Of a DNA stretch of 64,000 bases, positions 13,201 through 25,200 are shown piece by piece. This stretch comes from Turbatrix aceti. Taxonomy: Eukaryota > Nematoda > Chromadorea > Rhabditida > Panagrolaimidae. The notes under the pieces were generated by a model. That model saw only the letters and a list, made by a program, of their open reading frames with translations. It was not told the origin of the DNA and made no database searches. The DNA lies in NCBI GenBank assembly GCA_963969345.1, contig OZ017767.1, positions 11,786,471 to 11,850,470 on the forward strand, written 5' to 3'. Each line of letters starts with the position of its first letter. Position 1 is the stretch's first letter. The translations under genes were made by a program, and so were the position numbers.

Positions 13201-16200
13201 CAGCCGCGGATTCCAGCTCGGCCTTTTTGGCGTCTTCTGCGGCCTTTTTCTTTGCAGCCGCGGATTCCTGCTCGGCCTTCTTGGCGTCATCTGCAGCCTT
13301 TTTCTTTGCTGCAGCCTCAGATTCAGCCTTCTGCTTGGCTTCAAGCTCGGTCTTTTTAGCGTCTTCTGCAGCCTTTTTCTTTGCAGCCGCGGATTCCAGC
13401 TCGGCCTTTTTGGCGTCTTCTGCGGCCTTTTTCTTTGCAGCCGCGGATTCCTGCTCGGCCTTCTTGGCGTCATCTGCAGCCTTTTTCTTTGCTGCAGCCT
13501 CAGATTCAGCCTTCTGCTTGGCTTCAAGCTCGGTCTTTTTAGCGTCTTCTGCAGCCTTTTTCTTTGCAGCCGCGGATTCCAGCTCGGCCTTTTTGGCGTC
13601 TTCTGCGGCCTTTTTCTTTGCAGCCGCGGATTCCTGCTCGGCCTTCTTGGCGTCATCTGCAGCCTTTTTCTTTGCTGCAGCCTCAGATTCAGCCTTCTGC
13701 TTGGCTTCAAGCTCGGTCTTTTTAGCGTCTTCTGCTGCCTTTTTCTTTGCAGCCGCGGATTCCAGCTCGGCCTTTTTGGCGTCTTCTGCGGCCTTTTTCT
13801 TTGCAGCCGCGGATTCCAGCTCGGCCTTTTTGGCGTCATCTGCAGCCTTTTTCTTTGCTGCAGCCTCAGATTCAGCCTTCTGCTTGGCTTCAAGCTCGGT
13901 CTTTTTAGCGTCTTCTGCAGCCTTTTTCTTTGCAGCCGCGGATTCCAGCTCGGCAATTTTGGCGTCTTCTGCGGCCTTTTTCTTTGCAGCCGCGGATTCC
14001 AGCTCGGCCTTCTTGGCGTCTTCTGCAGCCTTTTTCTTTGCTGCAGCCTCAGATTCAGCCTTCTGCTTGGCTTCAAGCTCGGTCTTTTTAGCGTCTTCTG
14101 CAGCCTTTTTCTTTGCAGCCGCGGATTCCAGCTCGGCCTTTTTGGCGTCTTCTGCGGCCTTTTTCTTTGCAGCCGCGGATTCCAGCTCGGCCTTCTTGGC
14201 GTCATCTGCAGCCTTTTTCTTTGCTGCAGCCTCAGATTCAGCCTTCTGCTTGGCTTCAAGCTCGGTCTTTTTAGCGTCTTCTGCAGCCTTTTTCTTTGCA
14301 GCCGCGGATTCCAGCTCGGTCTTTTTAGCGTCTTCTGCAGCCTTTTTCTTTGCAGCCGCGGATTCCTGCTCGGCCTTCTTGGCGTCTTCTGCAGCCTTTT
14401 TCTTTGCTGCAGCCTCAGATTCAGCCTTCTGCTTGGCTTCAAGCTCGGTCTTTTTAGCGTCTTCTGCAGCCTTTTTCTTTGCAGCCGCGGATTCCAGCTC
14501 GGCCTTTTTGGCGTCTTCTGCAGCCTTTTTCTTTGCAGCCGCGGATTCCAGCTCGGCCTTCTTGGCGTCATCTGCAGCCTTTTTCTTTGCTGCAGCCTCA
14601 GATTCAGCCTTCTGCTTGGCTTCAAGCTCGGTCTTTTTGGCGTCTTCTGCAGCCTTTTTCTTTGCAGCCGCGGATTCCTGCTCGGCCTTCTTGGCGTCAT
14701 CTGCAGCCTTTTTCTTTGCTGCAGCCTCAGATTCAGCCTTCTGCTTGGCTTCAAGCTCGGTCTTTTTAGCGTCTTCTGCAGCCTTTTTCTTTGCAGCCGC
14801 GGATTCCAGCTCGGCCTTTTTGGCGTCTTCTGCGGCCTTTTTCTTTGCAGCCGCGGATTCCAGCTCGGCCTTTTTGGCGTCATCTGCAGCCTTTTTCTTT
14901 GCTGCAGCCTCAGATTCAGCCTTCTGCTTGGCTTCAAGCTCGGTCTTTTTAGCGTCTTCTGGAGCCTTTTTCTTTGCAGCCGCAGATTCCAGCTCGGCCT
15001 TCTTGGCGTCATCTGCAGCCTTCTTCTTTGCTGCAGCCTCAGATTCAGCCTTCTGCTTGGCTTCAAGCTCGGTCTTTTTAGCGTCTTCTGCAGCCTTTTT
15101 CTTTGCAGCCGCGGATTCCTGCTCGGCCTTCTTGGCGTCTTCTGCAGCCTTTTTCTTTGCAGCCGCGGATTCCTGCTCGGCCTTCTTGGCGTCATCTGCA
15201 GCCTTTTTCTTTGCTGCAGCCTCAGATTCAGCCTTCTGCTTGGCTTCAAGCTCGGTCTTTTTAGCGTCTTCTGGAGCCTTTTTCTTTGCAGCCGCAGATT
15301 CCAGCTCGGCCTTCTTGGCGTCATCTGCAGCCTTCTTCTTTGCTGCAGCCTCAGATTCAGCCTTCTGCTTGGCTTCAAGCTCGGTCTTTTTAGCGTCTTC
15401 TGCAGCCTTTTTCTTTGCAGCCGCGGATTCCAGCTCGGCCTTTTTGGCGTCTTCTGCAGCCTTTTTCTTTGCAGCCGCGGATTCCAGCTCGGCCTTTTTG
15501 GCGTCTTCTGCGGCCTTTTTCTTTGCAGCCGCGGATTCCAGCTCGGCCTTCTTGGCGTCATCTGCAGCCTTTTTCTTTGCTGCAGCCTCAGATTCAGCCT
15601 TCTGCTTGGCTTCAAGCTCGGTCTTTTTAGCGTCTTCTGCAGCCTTTTTCTTTGCAGCCGCGGATTCCAGCTCGGCCTTTTTGGCGTCTTCTGCAGCCTT
15701 TTTCTTTGCAGCCGCGGATTCCAGCTCGGCCTTCTTGGCGTCATCTGCAGCCTTTTTCTTTGCTGCAGCCTCAGATTCAGCCTTCTGCTTGGCTTCAAGC
15801 TCGGTCTTTTTAGCGTCTTCTGCAGCCTTTTTCTTTGCAGCCGCGGATTCCAGCTCGGCCTTCTTGGCGTCTTCTGCAGCCTTTTTCTTTGCAGCCGCGG
15901 ATTCCAGCTCGGCCTTTTTGGCGTCATCTGCAGCCTTCTTCTTTGCTGCAGCCTCAGATTCAGCCTTCTGCTTGGCTTCAAGCTCGGCCTTTTTGGCGTC
16001 TTCTGCAGCCTTTTTCTTTGCAGCCGCGGATTCCAGCTCGGCCTTCTTGGCGTCTTCTGCAGCCTTTTTCTTTGCAGCCGCGGATTCCAGCTCGGCCTTC
16101 TTGGCGTCATCTGCAGCCTTTTTCTTTGCTGCAGCCTCAGATTCAGCCTTCTGCTTGGCTTCAAGCTCGGTCTTTTTAGCGTCTTCTGCAGCCTTTTTCT

Positions 16201-19200
16201 TTGCAGCCGCGGATTCCAGCTCGGCCTTTTTGGCGTCTTCTGCGGCCTTTTTCTTTGCAGCCGCGGATTCCAGCTCGGCCTTTTTGGCGTCATCTGCAGC
16301 CTTTTTCTTTGCTGCAGCCTCAGATTCAGCCTTCTGCTTGGCTTCAAGCTCGGTCTTTTTAGCGTCTTCTGCAGCCTTTTTCTTTGCAGCCGCAGATTCC
16401 AGCTCGGCCTTCTTGGCGTCATCTGCAGCCTTCTTCTTTGCTGCAGCCTCAGATTCAGCCTTCTGCTTGGCTTCAAGCTCGGCCTTCTTGGCGTCTTCTG
16501 CAGCCTTTTTCTTTGCAGCCGCGGATTCCAGCTCGGCCTTCTTGGCGTCATCTGCAGCCTTTTTCTTTGCTGCAGCCTCAGATTCAGCCTTCTGCTTGGC
16601 TTCAAGCTCGGTCTTTTTAGCGTCTTCTGGAGCCTTTTTCTTTGCAGCCGCAGATTCCAGCTCGGCCTTCTTGGCGTCATCTGCAGCCTTCTTCTTTGCT
16701 GCAGCCTCAGATTCAGCCTTCTGCTTGGCTTCAAGCTCGGTCTTTTTAGCGTCTTCTGCAGCCTTTTTCTTTGCAGCCGCGGATTCCAGCTCGGCCTTCT
16801 TGGCGTCTTCTGCAGCCTTTTTCTTTGCTGCAGCCTCAGATTCAGCTCTTCCTGCTTGGCTTCAAGCTGCGGCCTTTTTAGCGTCTTGCTGCAGCCTTCT
16901 TCTTTGCAGCCCGCGGATTCCAGCTCGGCCTTTTTAGCGTCTTCTGGAGCCTTTTTCTTTGCAGCCGCGGATTCCAGCTCGGCCTTTTTGGCGTCTTCTG
17001 CAGCCTTTTTCTTTGCAGCCGCGGATTCCAGCTCGGCCTTTTTGGCGTCTTCTGCGGCCTTTTTCTTTGCAGCCGCGGATTCCAGCTCGGCCTTCTTGGC
17101 GTCATCTGCAGCCTTTTTCTTTGCTGCAGCCTCAGATTCAGCCTTCTGCTTGGCTTCAAGCTCGGCCTTTTTGGCGTCTTCTGCAGCCTTTTTCTTTGCA
17201 GCCGCGGATTCCAGCTCGGCCTTCTTGGCGTCATCTGCAGCCTTCTTCTTTGCTGCAGCCTCAGATTCAGCCTTCTGCTTGGCTTCAAGCTCGGTCTTTT
17301 TAGCGTCTTCTGCAGCCTTTTTCTTTGCAGCCGCGGATTCCAGCTCGGCCTTCTTGGCGTCTTCTGCAGCCTTTTTCTTTGCAGCCGCGGATTCCTGCTC
17401 GGCCTTCTTGGCGTCATCTGCAGCCTTTTTCTTTGCTGCAGCCTCAGATTCAGCCTTCTGCTTGGCTTCAAGCTCGGTCTTTTTAGCGTCTTCTGCAGCC
17501 TTTTTCTTTGCAGCCGCGGATTCCAGCTCGGCCTTTTTGGCGTCTTCTGCAGCCTTTTTCTTTGCAGCCGCGGATTCCAGCTCGGCCTTCTTGGCGTCAT
17601 CTGCAGCCTTTTTCTTTGCAGCCGCGGATTCCAGCTCGGCCTTTTTGGCGTCTTCTGCAGCCTTTTTCTTTGCAGCCGCGGATTCCAGCTCGGCCTTTTT
17701 GGCGTCTTCTGCAGCCTTTTTCTTTGCAGCCGCGGATTCCAGCTCGGCCTTTTTGGCGTCTTCTGCGGCCTTTTTCTTTGCAGCCGCGGATTCCAGCTCG
17801 GCCTTCTTGGCGTCATCTGCAGCCTTTTTCTTTGCTGCAGCCTCAGATTCAGCCTTCTGCTTGGCTTCAAGCTCGGTCTTTTTAGCGTCTTCTGCAGCCT
17901 TTTTCTTTGCAGCCGCGGATTCCAGCTCGGCCTTTTTGGCGTCTTCTGCAGCCTTTTTCTTTGCTGCAGCCTCAGATTCAGCCTTCTGCTTGGCTTCAAG
18001 CTCGGTCTTTTTAGCGTCTTCTGCAGCCTTTTTCTTTGCAGCCGCGGATTCCTGCTCGGCCTTCTTGGCGTCTTCTGCAGCCTTTTTCTTTGCAGCCGCG
18101 GATTCCAGCTCGGCCTTCTTGGCGTCATCTGCAGCCTTTTTCTTTGCTGCAGCCTCAGATTCAGCCTTCTGCTTGGCTTCAAGCTCGGTCTTTTTAGCGT
18201 CTTCTGCAGCCTTTTTCTTTGCAGCCGCGGATTCCAGCTCGGCCTTTTTGGCGTCTTCTGCGGCCTTTTTCTTTGCAGCCGCGGATTCCAGCTCGGCCTT
18301 CTTGGCGTCATCTGCAGCCTTTTTCTTTGCTGCAGCCTCAGATTCAGCCTTCTGCTTGGCTTCAAGCTCGGTCTTTTTAGCGTCTTCTGCAGCCTTTTTC
18401 TTTGCAGCCGCGGATTCCAGCTCGGCCTTCTTGGCGTCTTCTGCAGCCTTTTTCTTTGCAGCCGCGGATTCCAGCTCGGCCTTCTTGACGTCTTCTGGAG
18501 CCTTTTTCTTTGCAGCCGCGGATTCCAGCTCGGCCTTCTTGACGTCTTCTGGAGCCTTTTTCTTTGCAGCCGCGGATTCCAGCTCGGCCTTTTTGGCGTC
18601 TTCTGCAGCCTTTTTCTTTGCAGCCGCGGATTCCAGCTCGGCCTTTTTGGCGTCTTCTGCAGCCTTTTTCTTTGCAGCCGCGGATTCCAGCTCGGCCTTC
18701 TTGGCGTCATCTGCAGCCTTTTTCTTTGCTGCAGCCTCAGATTCAGCCTTCTGCTTGGCTTCAAGCTCGGTCTTTTTAGCGTCTTCTGCAGCCTTTTTCT
18801 TTGCAGCCGCGGATTCCAGCTCGGCCTTCTTGGCGTCTTCTGCAGCCTTTTTCTTTGCAGCCGCGGATTCCAGCTCGGCCTTCTTGGCGTCTTCTGCAGC
18901 CTTCTTCTTTGCTGCAGCCTCAGATTCAGCCTTCTGCTTGGCTTCAAGCTCGGTCTTTTTAGCGTCTTCTGCAGCCTTTTTCTTTGCAGCCGCGGATTCC
19001 AGCTCGGCCTTTTTGGCGTCTTCTGCGGCCTTTTTCTTTGCAGCCGCGGATTCCAGCTCGGCCTTTTTGGCGTCATCTGCAGCCTTTTTCTTTGCTGCAG
19101 CCTCAGATTCAGCCTTCTGCTTGGCTTCAAGCTCGGTCTTTTTAGCGTCTTCTGGAGCCTTTTTCTTTGCAGCCGCAGATTCCAGCTCGGCCTTCTTGGC

Positions 19201-22200
19201 GTCATCTGCAGCCTTCTTCTTTGCTGCAGCCTCAGATTCAGCCTTCTGCTTGGCTTCAAGCTCGGTCTTTTTAGCGTCTTCTGCAGCCTTTTTCTTTGCA
19301 GCCGCGGATTCCAGCTCGGCCTTTTTGGCGTCTTCTGCAGCCTTTTTCTTTGCAACCGCGGATTCCAGCTCGGCCTTCTTGACGTCTTCTGCGAGCCTTT
19401 TTCTTTGCAGCCGCGGATTCCAGCTCGGCCTTCTTGACGTCTTCTGGAGCCTTTTTCTTTGCAGCCGCGGATTCCAGCTCGGCCTTTTTGGCGTCTTCTG
19501 CAGCCTTTTTCTTTGCAGCCGCGGATTCCAGCTCGGCCTTTTTGGCGTCTTCTGCGGCCTTTTTCTTTGCAGCCGCGGATTCCAGCTCGGCCTTCTTGGC
19601 GTCTTCTGCAGCCTTCTTCTTTGCTGCAGCCTCAGATTCAGCCTTCTGCTTGGCTTCAAGCTCGGTCTTTTTAGCGTCTTCTGCAGCCTTTTTCTTTGCA
19701 GCCGCGGATTCCAGCTCGGCCTTTTTGGCGTCTTCTGCGGCCTTTTTCTTTGCAGCCGCGGATTCCAGCTCGGCCTTTTTGGCGTCATCTGCAGCCTTCT
19801 TCTTTGCTGCAGCCTCAGATTCAGCCTTCTGCTCGGCTTCAAGCTCGGTTTTTTGGATTTCATTAGATACTCTTCGTGTTGCTTCAAGCATTGTTTCTGG
19901 TTCAATATTTTTTATTAAACTGCTTCTGTAATATCGTCCTCATAGTCGTCTGGTAAGTTTTTCCTTCGTAGACGTTGCTTTTTCATTTTATCTTTAATGC
20001 CTTTCAGGTTGTCTTCGATTGCGCGTAAACCATCGATTTTAATATCTGCAAAAAGCTTAGACTGAGGGCTCATTGGAAGACTTTCTAATTGAGCATCGCT
20101 TTTTTGAGCATCTTCGTTTAACTTAGCGTCGTAAGCAGAATTGTTCGCAGCAGCTTCGGCATCTGCCTTTTGTTTTGCTTCAAGCTCAGCAGCCTTCTTC
20201 TTCGCAGCGGCTTCAGCATCAGCCTTTTGTTTTGCTTCAAGCTCAGCCTTTTTGGCGTCTTCGGCAGCCTTCTTCTTCGCAGCGGCTTCGGCATCAGCCT
20301 TTTGTTTTGCTTCAAGCTCAGCCTTTTTGGCGTCTTCGGCAGCCTTCTTCTTCGCAGCGGCTTCGGCATCAGCCTTTTGTTTTGCTTCAAGCTCAGCCTT
20401 TTTGGCGTCTTCGGCAGCCTTCTTCTTCGCAGCGGCTTCGGCATCAGCCTTTTGTTTTGCTTCAAGCTCAGCCTTTTTGGCGTCTTCGGCAGCCTTCTTC
20501 TTCGCAGCGGCTTCGGCATCAGCCTTTTGTTTTGCTTCAAGCTCAGCCTTTTTGGCGTCTTCGGCAGCCTTCTTCTTTGCAGCGGCTTCGGCATCAGCCT
20601 TTTGTTTTGCTTCAAGCTCAGCCTTTTTGGCGTCTTCGGCAGCCTTCTTCTTTGCAGCGGCTTCGGCATCAGCCTTTTGTTTTGCTTCAAGCTCAGCCTT
20701 TTTGGCGTCTTCGGCAGCCTTCTTCTTCGCAGCGGCTTCGGCATCAGCCTTTTGTTTTGCTTCAAGCTCAGCCTTTTTGGCGTCTTCGGCAGCCTTCTTC
20801 TTTGCAGCGGCTTCGGCATCAGCCTTTTGTTTTGCTTCAAGCTCAGCCTTTTTGGCGTCTTCGGCAGCCTTCTTCTTCGCAGCGGCTTCGGCATCAGCCT
20901 TTTGTTTTGCTTCAAGCTCAGCCTTTTTGGCGTCTTCGGCAGCCTTCTTCTTTGCAGCGGCTTCGGCATCAGCCTTTTGTTTTGCTTCAAGCTCAGCCTT
21001 TTTGGCGTCTTCGGCAGCCTTCTTCTTTGCAGCGGCTTCGGCATCAGCCTTTTGTTTTGCTTCAAGCTCAGCCTTTTTGGCGTCTTCGGCAGCCTTCTTC
21101 TTTGCAGCGGCTTCGGCATCAGCCTTTTGTTTTGCTTCAAGCTCAGCCTTTTTGGCGTCTTCGGCAGCCTTCTTCTTCGCAGCGGCTTCGGCATCAGCCT
21201 TTTGTTTTGCTTCAAGCTCAGCCTTTTTGGCGTCTTCGGCAGCCTTCTTCTTTGCAGCGGCTTCGGCATCAGCCTTTTGTTTTGCTTCAAGCTCAGCCTT
21301 TTTGGCGTCTTCGGCAGCCTTCTTCTTTGCAGCGGCTTCGGCATCAGCCTTTTGTTTTGCTTCAAGCTCAGCCTTTTTGGCGTCTTCGGCAGCCTTCTTC
21401 TTTGCAGCGGCTTCGGCATCAGCCTTTTGTTTTGCTTCAAGCTCAGCCTTTTTGGCGTCTTCGGCAGCCTTCTTCTTTGCAGCGGCTTCGGCATCAGCCT
21501 TTTGTTTTGCTTCAAGCTCAGCCTTTTTGGCGTCTTCGGCAGCCTTCTTCTTTGCAGCGGCTTCGGCATCAGCCTTTTGTTTTGCTTCAAGCTCAGCCTT
21601 TTTGGCGTCTTCGGCAGCCTTCTTCTTTGCAGCGGCTTCGGCATCAGCCTTTTGTTTTGCTTCAAGCTCAGCCTTTTTGGCGTCTTCGGCAGCCTTCTTC
21701 TTTGCAGCGGCTTCGGCATCAGCCTTTTGTTTTGCTTCAAGCTCAGCCTTTTTGGCGTCTTCGGCAGCCTTCTTCTTCGCAGCGGCTTCGGCATCAGCCT
21801 TTTGTTTTGCTTCAAGCTCAGCCTTTTTGGCGTCTTCGGCAGCCTTCTTCTTCGCAGCGGCTTCGGCATCAGCCTTTTGTTTTGCTTCAAGCTCAGCCTT
21901 TTTGGCGTCTTCGGCAGCCTTCTTCTTCGCAGCGGCTTCGGCATCAGCCTTTTGTTTTGCTTCAAGCTCAGCCTTTTTGGCGTCTTCGGCAGCCTTCTTC
22001 TTCGCAGCGGCTTCGGCATCAGCCTTTTGTTTTGCTTCAAGCTCAGCCTTTTTGGCGTCTTCGGCAGCCTTCTTCTTCGCAGCGGCTTCGGCATCAGCCT
22101 TTTGTTTTGCTTCAAGCTCAGCCTTTTGGCTCTTCGGCAGCCTTCTTCTTGCAGCGGCTTCGGCATCAGCCTTTTGTTTAGCTTCAAGCTCAGCCTTTTT

Positions 22201-25200
22201 GGCGTCTTCGGCAGCCTTCTTCTTTGCAGCGGCTTCGGCATCAGCCTTCTGTTTTGCTTCAAGCTCAGCAGCCTTCTTCTTTGCAGCGGCTTCGGCATCA
22301 GCCTTTTGTTTAGCTTCAAGCTCAGCCTTTTTGGCGTCTTCGGCAGCCTTCTTCTTCGCAGCGGCTTCGGCATCAGCCTTTTGTTTTGCTTCAAGCTCAG
22401 CCTTTTTGGCATCTTCGGCAGCCTTCTTCTTTGCAGCGGCTTCGGCATCAGCCTTTTGTTTAGCTTCAAGCTCAGCCTTTTTGGCGTCTTCGGCAGCCTT
22501 CTTCTTTGCAGCGGCTTCGGCATCAGCCTTCTGTTTTGCTTCAAGCTCAGCAGCCTTCTTCTTTGCAGCGGCTTCGGCATCAGCCTTTTGTTTAGCTTCA
22601 AGCTCAGCCTTTTTGGCGTCTTCGGCAGCCTTCTTCTTCGCAGCGGCTTCGGCATCAGCCTTTTGTTTTGCTTCAAGCTCAGCCTTTTTGGCATCTTCGG
22701 CAGCCTTCTTCTTTGCAGCGGCTTCGGCATCAGCCTTTTGTTTTGCTTCAAGCTCAGCAGCCTTCTTCTTTGCAGCGGCTTCGGCATCAGCCTTTTGTTT
22801 AGCTTCAAGCTCAGCCTTTTTGGCGTCTTCGGCAGCCTTCTTCTTTGCAGCGGCTTCGGCATCAGCCTTTTGTTTTGCTTCAAGCTCAGCAGCCTTCTTC
22901 TTCGCAGCGGCTTCGGCATCAGCCTTTTGTTTTGCTTCAAGCTCAGCCTTTTTGGCGTCTTCGGCAGCCTTCTTCTTCGCAGCGGCTTCGGCATCAGCCT
23001 TTTGTTTAGCTTCAAACTCAGCCTTTTTGGCATCTTCGGCAGCCTTCTTCTTCGCAGCGGCTTCGGCATCAGCCTTTTGTTTTGCTTCAAGCTCAGCCTT
23101 TTTGGCATCTTCGGCAGCCTTCTTCTTCGCAGCGGCTTCGGCATCAGCCTTTTGTTTTGCTTCAAGCTCAGCAGCCTTCTTCTTTGCAGCGGCTTCGGCA
23201 TCAGCCTTTTGTTTAGCTTCAAGCTCAGCCTTTTTGGCATCTTCGGCAGCCTTCTTCTTCGCAGCGGCTTCGGCATCAGCCTTTTGTTTAGCTTCAAGCT
23301 CAGCCTTTTTGGCATCTTCGGCAGCCTTCTTCTTCGCAGCGGCTTCGGCATCAGCCTTTTGTTTAGCTTCAAACTCAGCCTTTTTGGCATCTTCGGCAGC
23401 CTTCTTCTTCGCAGCGGCTTCGGCATCAGCCTTTTGTTTTGCTTCAAGCTCAGCAGCCTTCTTCTTTGCAGCGGCTTCGGCATCAGCCTTTTGTTTAGCT
23501 TCAAGCTCAGCCTTTTTGGCGTCTTCGGCAGCCTTCTTCTTCGCAGCGGCTTCGGCATCAGCCTTTTGTTTTGCTTCAAGCTCAGCCTTTTTGGCATCTT
23601 CGGCAGCCTTCTTCTTCGCAGCGGCTTCGGCATCAGCCTTTTGTTTTGCTTCAAGCTCAGCAGCCTTCTTCTTTGCAGCGGCTTCGGCATCAGCCTTTTG
23701 TTTAGCTTCAAGCTCAGCCTTTTTGGCGTCTTCGGCAGCCTTCTTCTTCGCAGCGGCTTCGGCATCAGCCTTTTGTTTAGCTTCAAACTCAGCCTTTTTG
23801 GCATCTTCGGCAGCCTTCTTCTTCGCAGCGGCTTCGGCATCAGCCTTTTGTTTTGCTTCAAGCTCAGCCTTTTTGGCGTCTTCGGCAGCCTTCTTCTTCG
23901 CAGCGGCTTCGGCATCAGCCTTTTGTTTTGCTTCAAGCTCAGCCTTTTTGGCATCTTCGGCAGCCTTCTTCTTTGCAGCGGCTTCGGCATCAGCCTTTTG
24001 TTTTGCTTCAAGCTCAGCAGCCTTCTTCTTTGCAGCGGCTTCGGCATCAGCCTTTTGTTTAGCTTCAAGCTCAGCCTTTTTGGCGTCTTCGGCAGCCTTC
24101 TTCTTCGCAGCGGCTTCGGCATCAGCCTTTTGTTTAGCTTCAAACTCAGCCTTTTTGGCATCTTCGGCAGCCTTCTTCTTCGCAGCGGCTTCGGCATCAG
24201 CCTTTTGTTTTGCTTCAAGCTCAGCCTTTTTGGCATCTTCGGCAGCCTTCTTCTTCGCAGCGGCTTCGGCATCAGCCTTTTGTTTTGCTTCAAGCTCAGC
24301 AGCCTTCTTCTTTGCAGCGGCTTCGGCATCAGCCTTTTGTTTAGCTTCAAGCTCAGCCTTTTTGGCATCTTCGGCAGCCTTCTTCTTCGCAGCGGCTTCG
24401 GCATCAGCCTTTTGTTTTGCTTCAAGCTCAGCCTTTTTGGCATCTTCGGCAGCCTTCTTCTTCGCAGCGGCTTCGGCATCAGCCTTTTGTTTTGCTTCAA
24501 GCTCAGCCTTTTTGGCGTCTTCGGCAGCCTTCTTCTTCGCAGCGGCTTCGGCATCAGCCTTTTGTTTTGCTTCAAGCTCAGCCTTTTTGGCGTCTTCGGC
24601 AGCCTTCTTCTTCGCAGCGGCTTCGGCATCAGCCTTTTGTTTTGCTTCAAGCTCAGCCTTTTTGGCGTCTTCGGCAGCCTTCTTCTTCGCAGCGGCTTCG
24701 GCATCAGCCTTTTGTTTTGCTTCAAGCTCAGCCTTTTTGGCGTCTTCGGCAGCCTTCTTCTTCGCAGCGGCTTCGGCATCAGCCTTTTGTTTTGCTTCAA
24801 GCTCAGCCTTTTTGGCATCTTCGGCAGCCTTCTTCTTTGCAGCGGCTTCGGCATCAGCCTTTTGTTTTGCTTCAAGCTCAGCCTTTTTGGCGTCTTCGGC
24901 AGCCTTCTTCTTTGCAGCGGCTTCGGCATCAGCCTTTTGTTTAGCTTCAAGCTCAGCCTTTTTGGCGTCTTCGGCAGCCTTCTTCTTCGCAGCGGCTTCG
25001 GCATCAGCCTTTTGTTTAGCTTCAAGCTCAGCCTTTTTGGCGTCTTCGGCAGCCTTCTTCTTTGCAGCGGCTTCGGCATCAGCCTTTTGTTTAGCTTCAA
25101 GCTCAGCCTTTTTGGCGTCTTCGGCAGCCTTCTTCTTCGCAGCGGCTTCGGCATCAGCCTTTTGTTTTGCTTCAAGCTCAGCCTTTTTGGCATCTTCGGC

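Larger units (their letters stand above)
12665..19847 (-). repeat. 54-nt and 75-nt (18/25-residue) helical repeat, block II
   Basis: Mosaic of an 18-residue unit (AELESAAAKKKAAEDAKK) and a 25-residue unit (landmarks TELEAKQKAESEAAAKKK, AADDAKK). The usual pattern is one 25-mer followed by one to six 18-mers. Related to block I but distinct: Ser replaces part of the Lys/Gln segment and AADDAKK replaces AAEDAKK. Contains two frame lesions (about 19391 and 16845-16912). Confidence 0.9.

Noticed and set aside
12663..19931. Long plus-strand and shifted minus-strand frames over block II (Phe/Ala/Ser-rich or Arg/Leu/Pro-rich)
   Set aside because: Shadows of the 54/75-nt repeat. Only the Ala/Lys/Glu frame continues into the spacers and unique ends.
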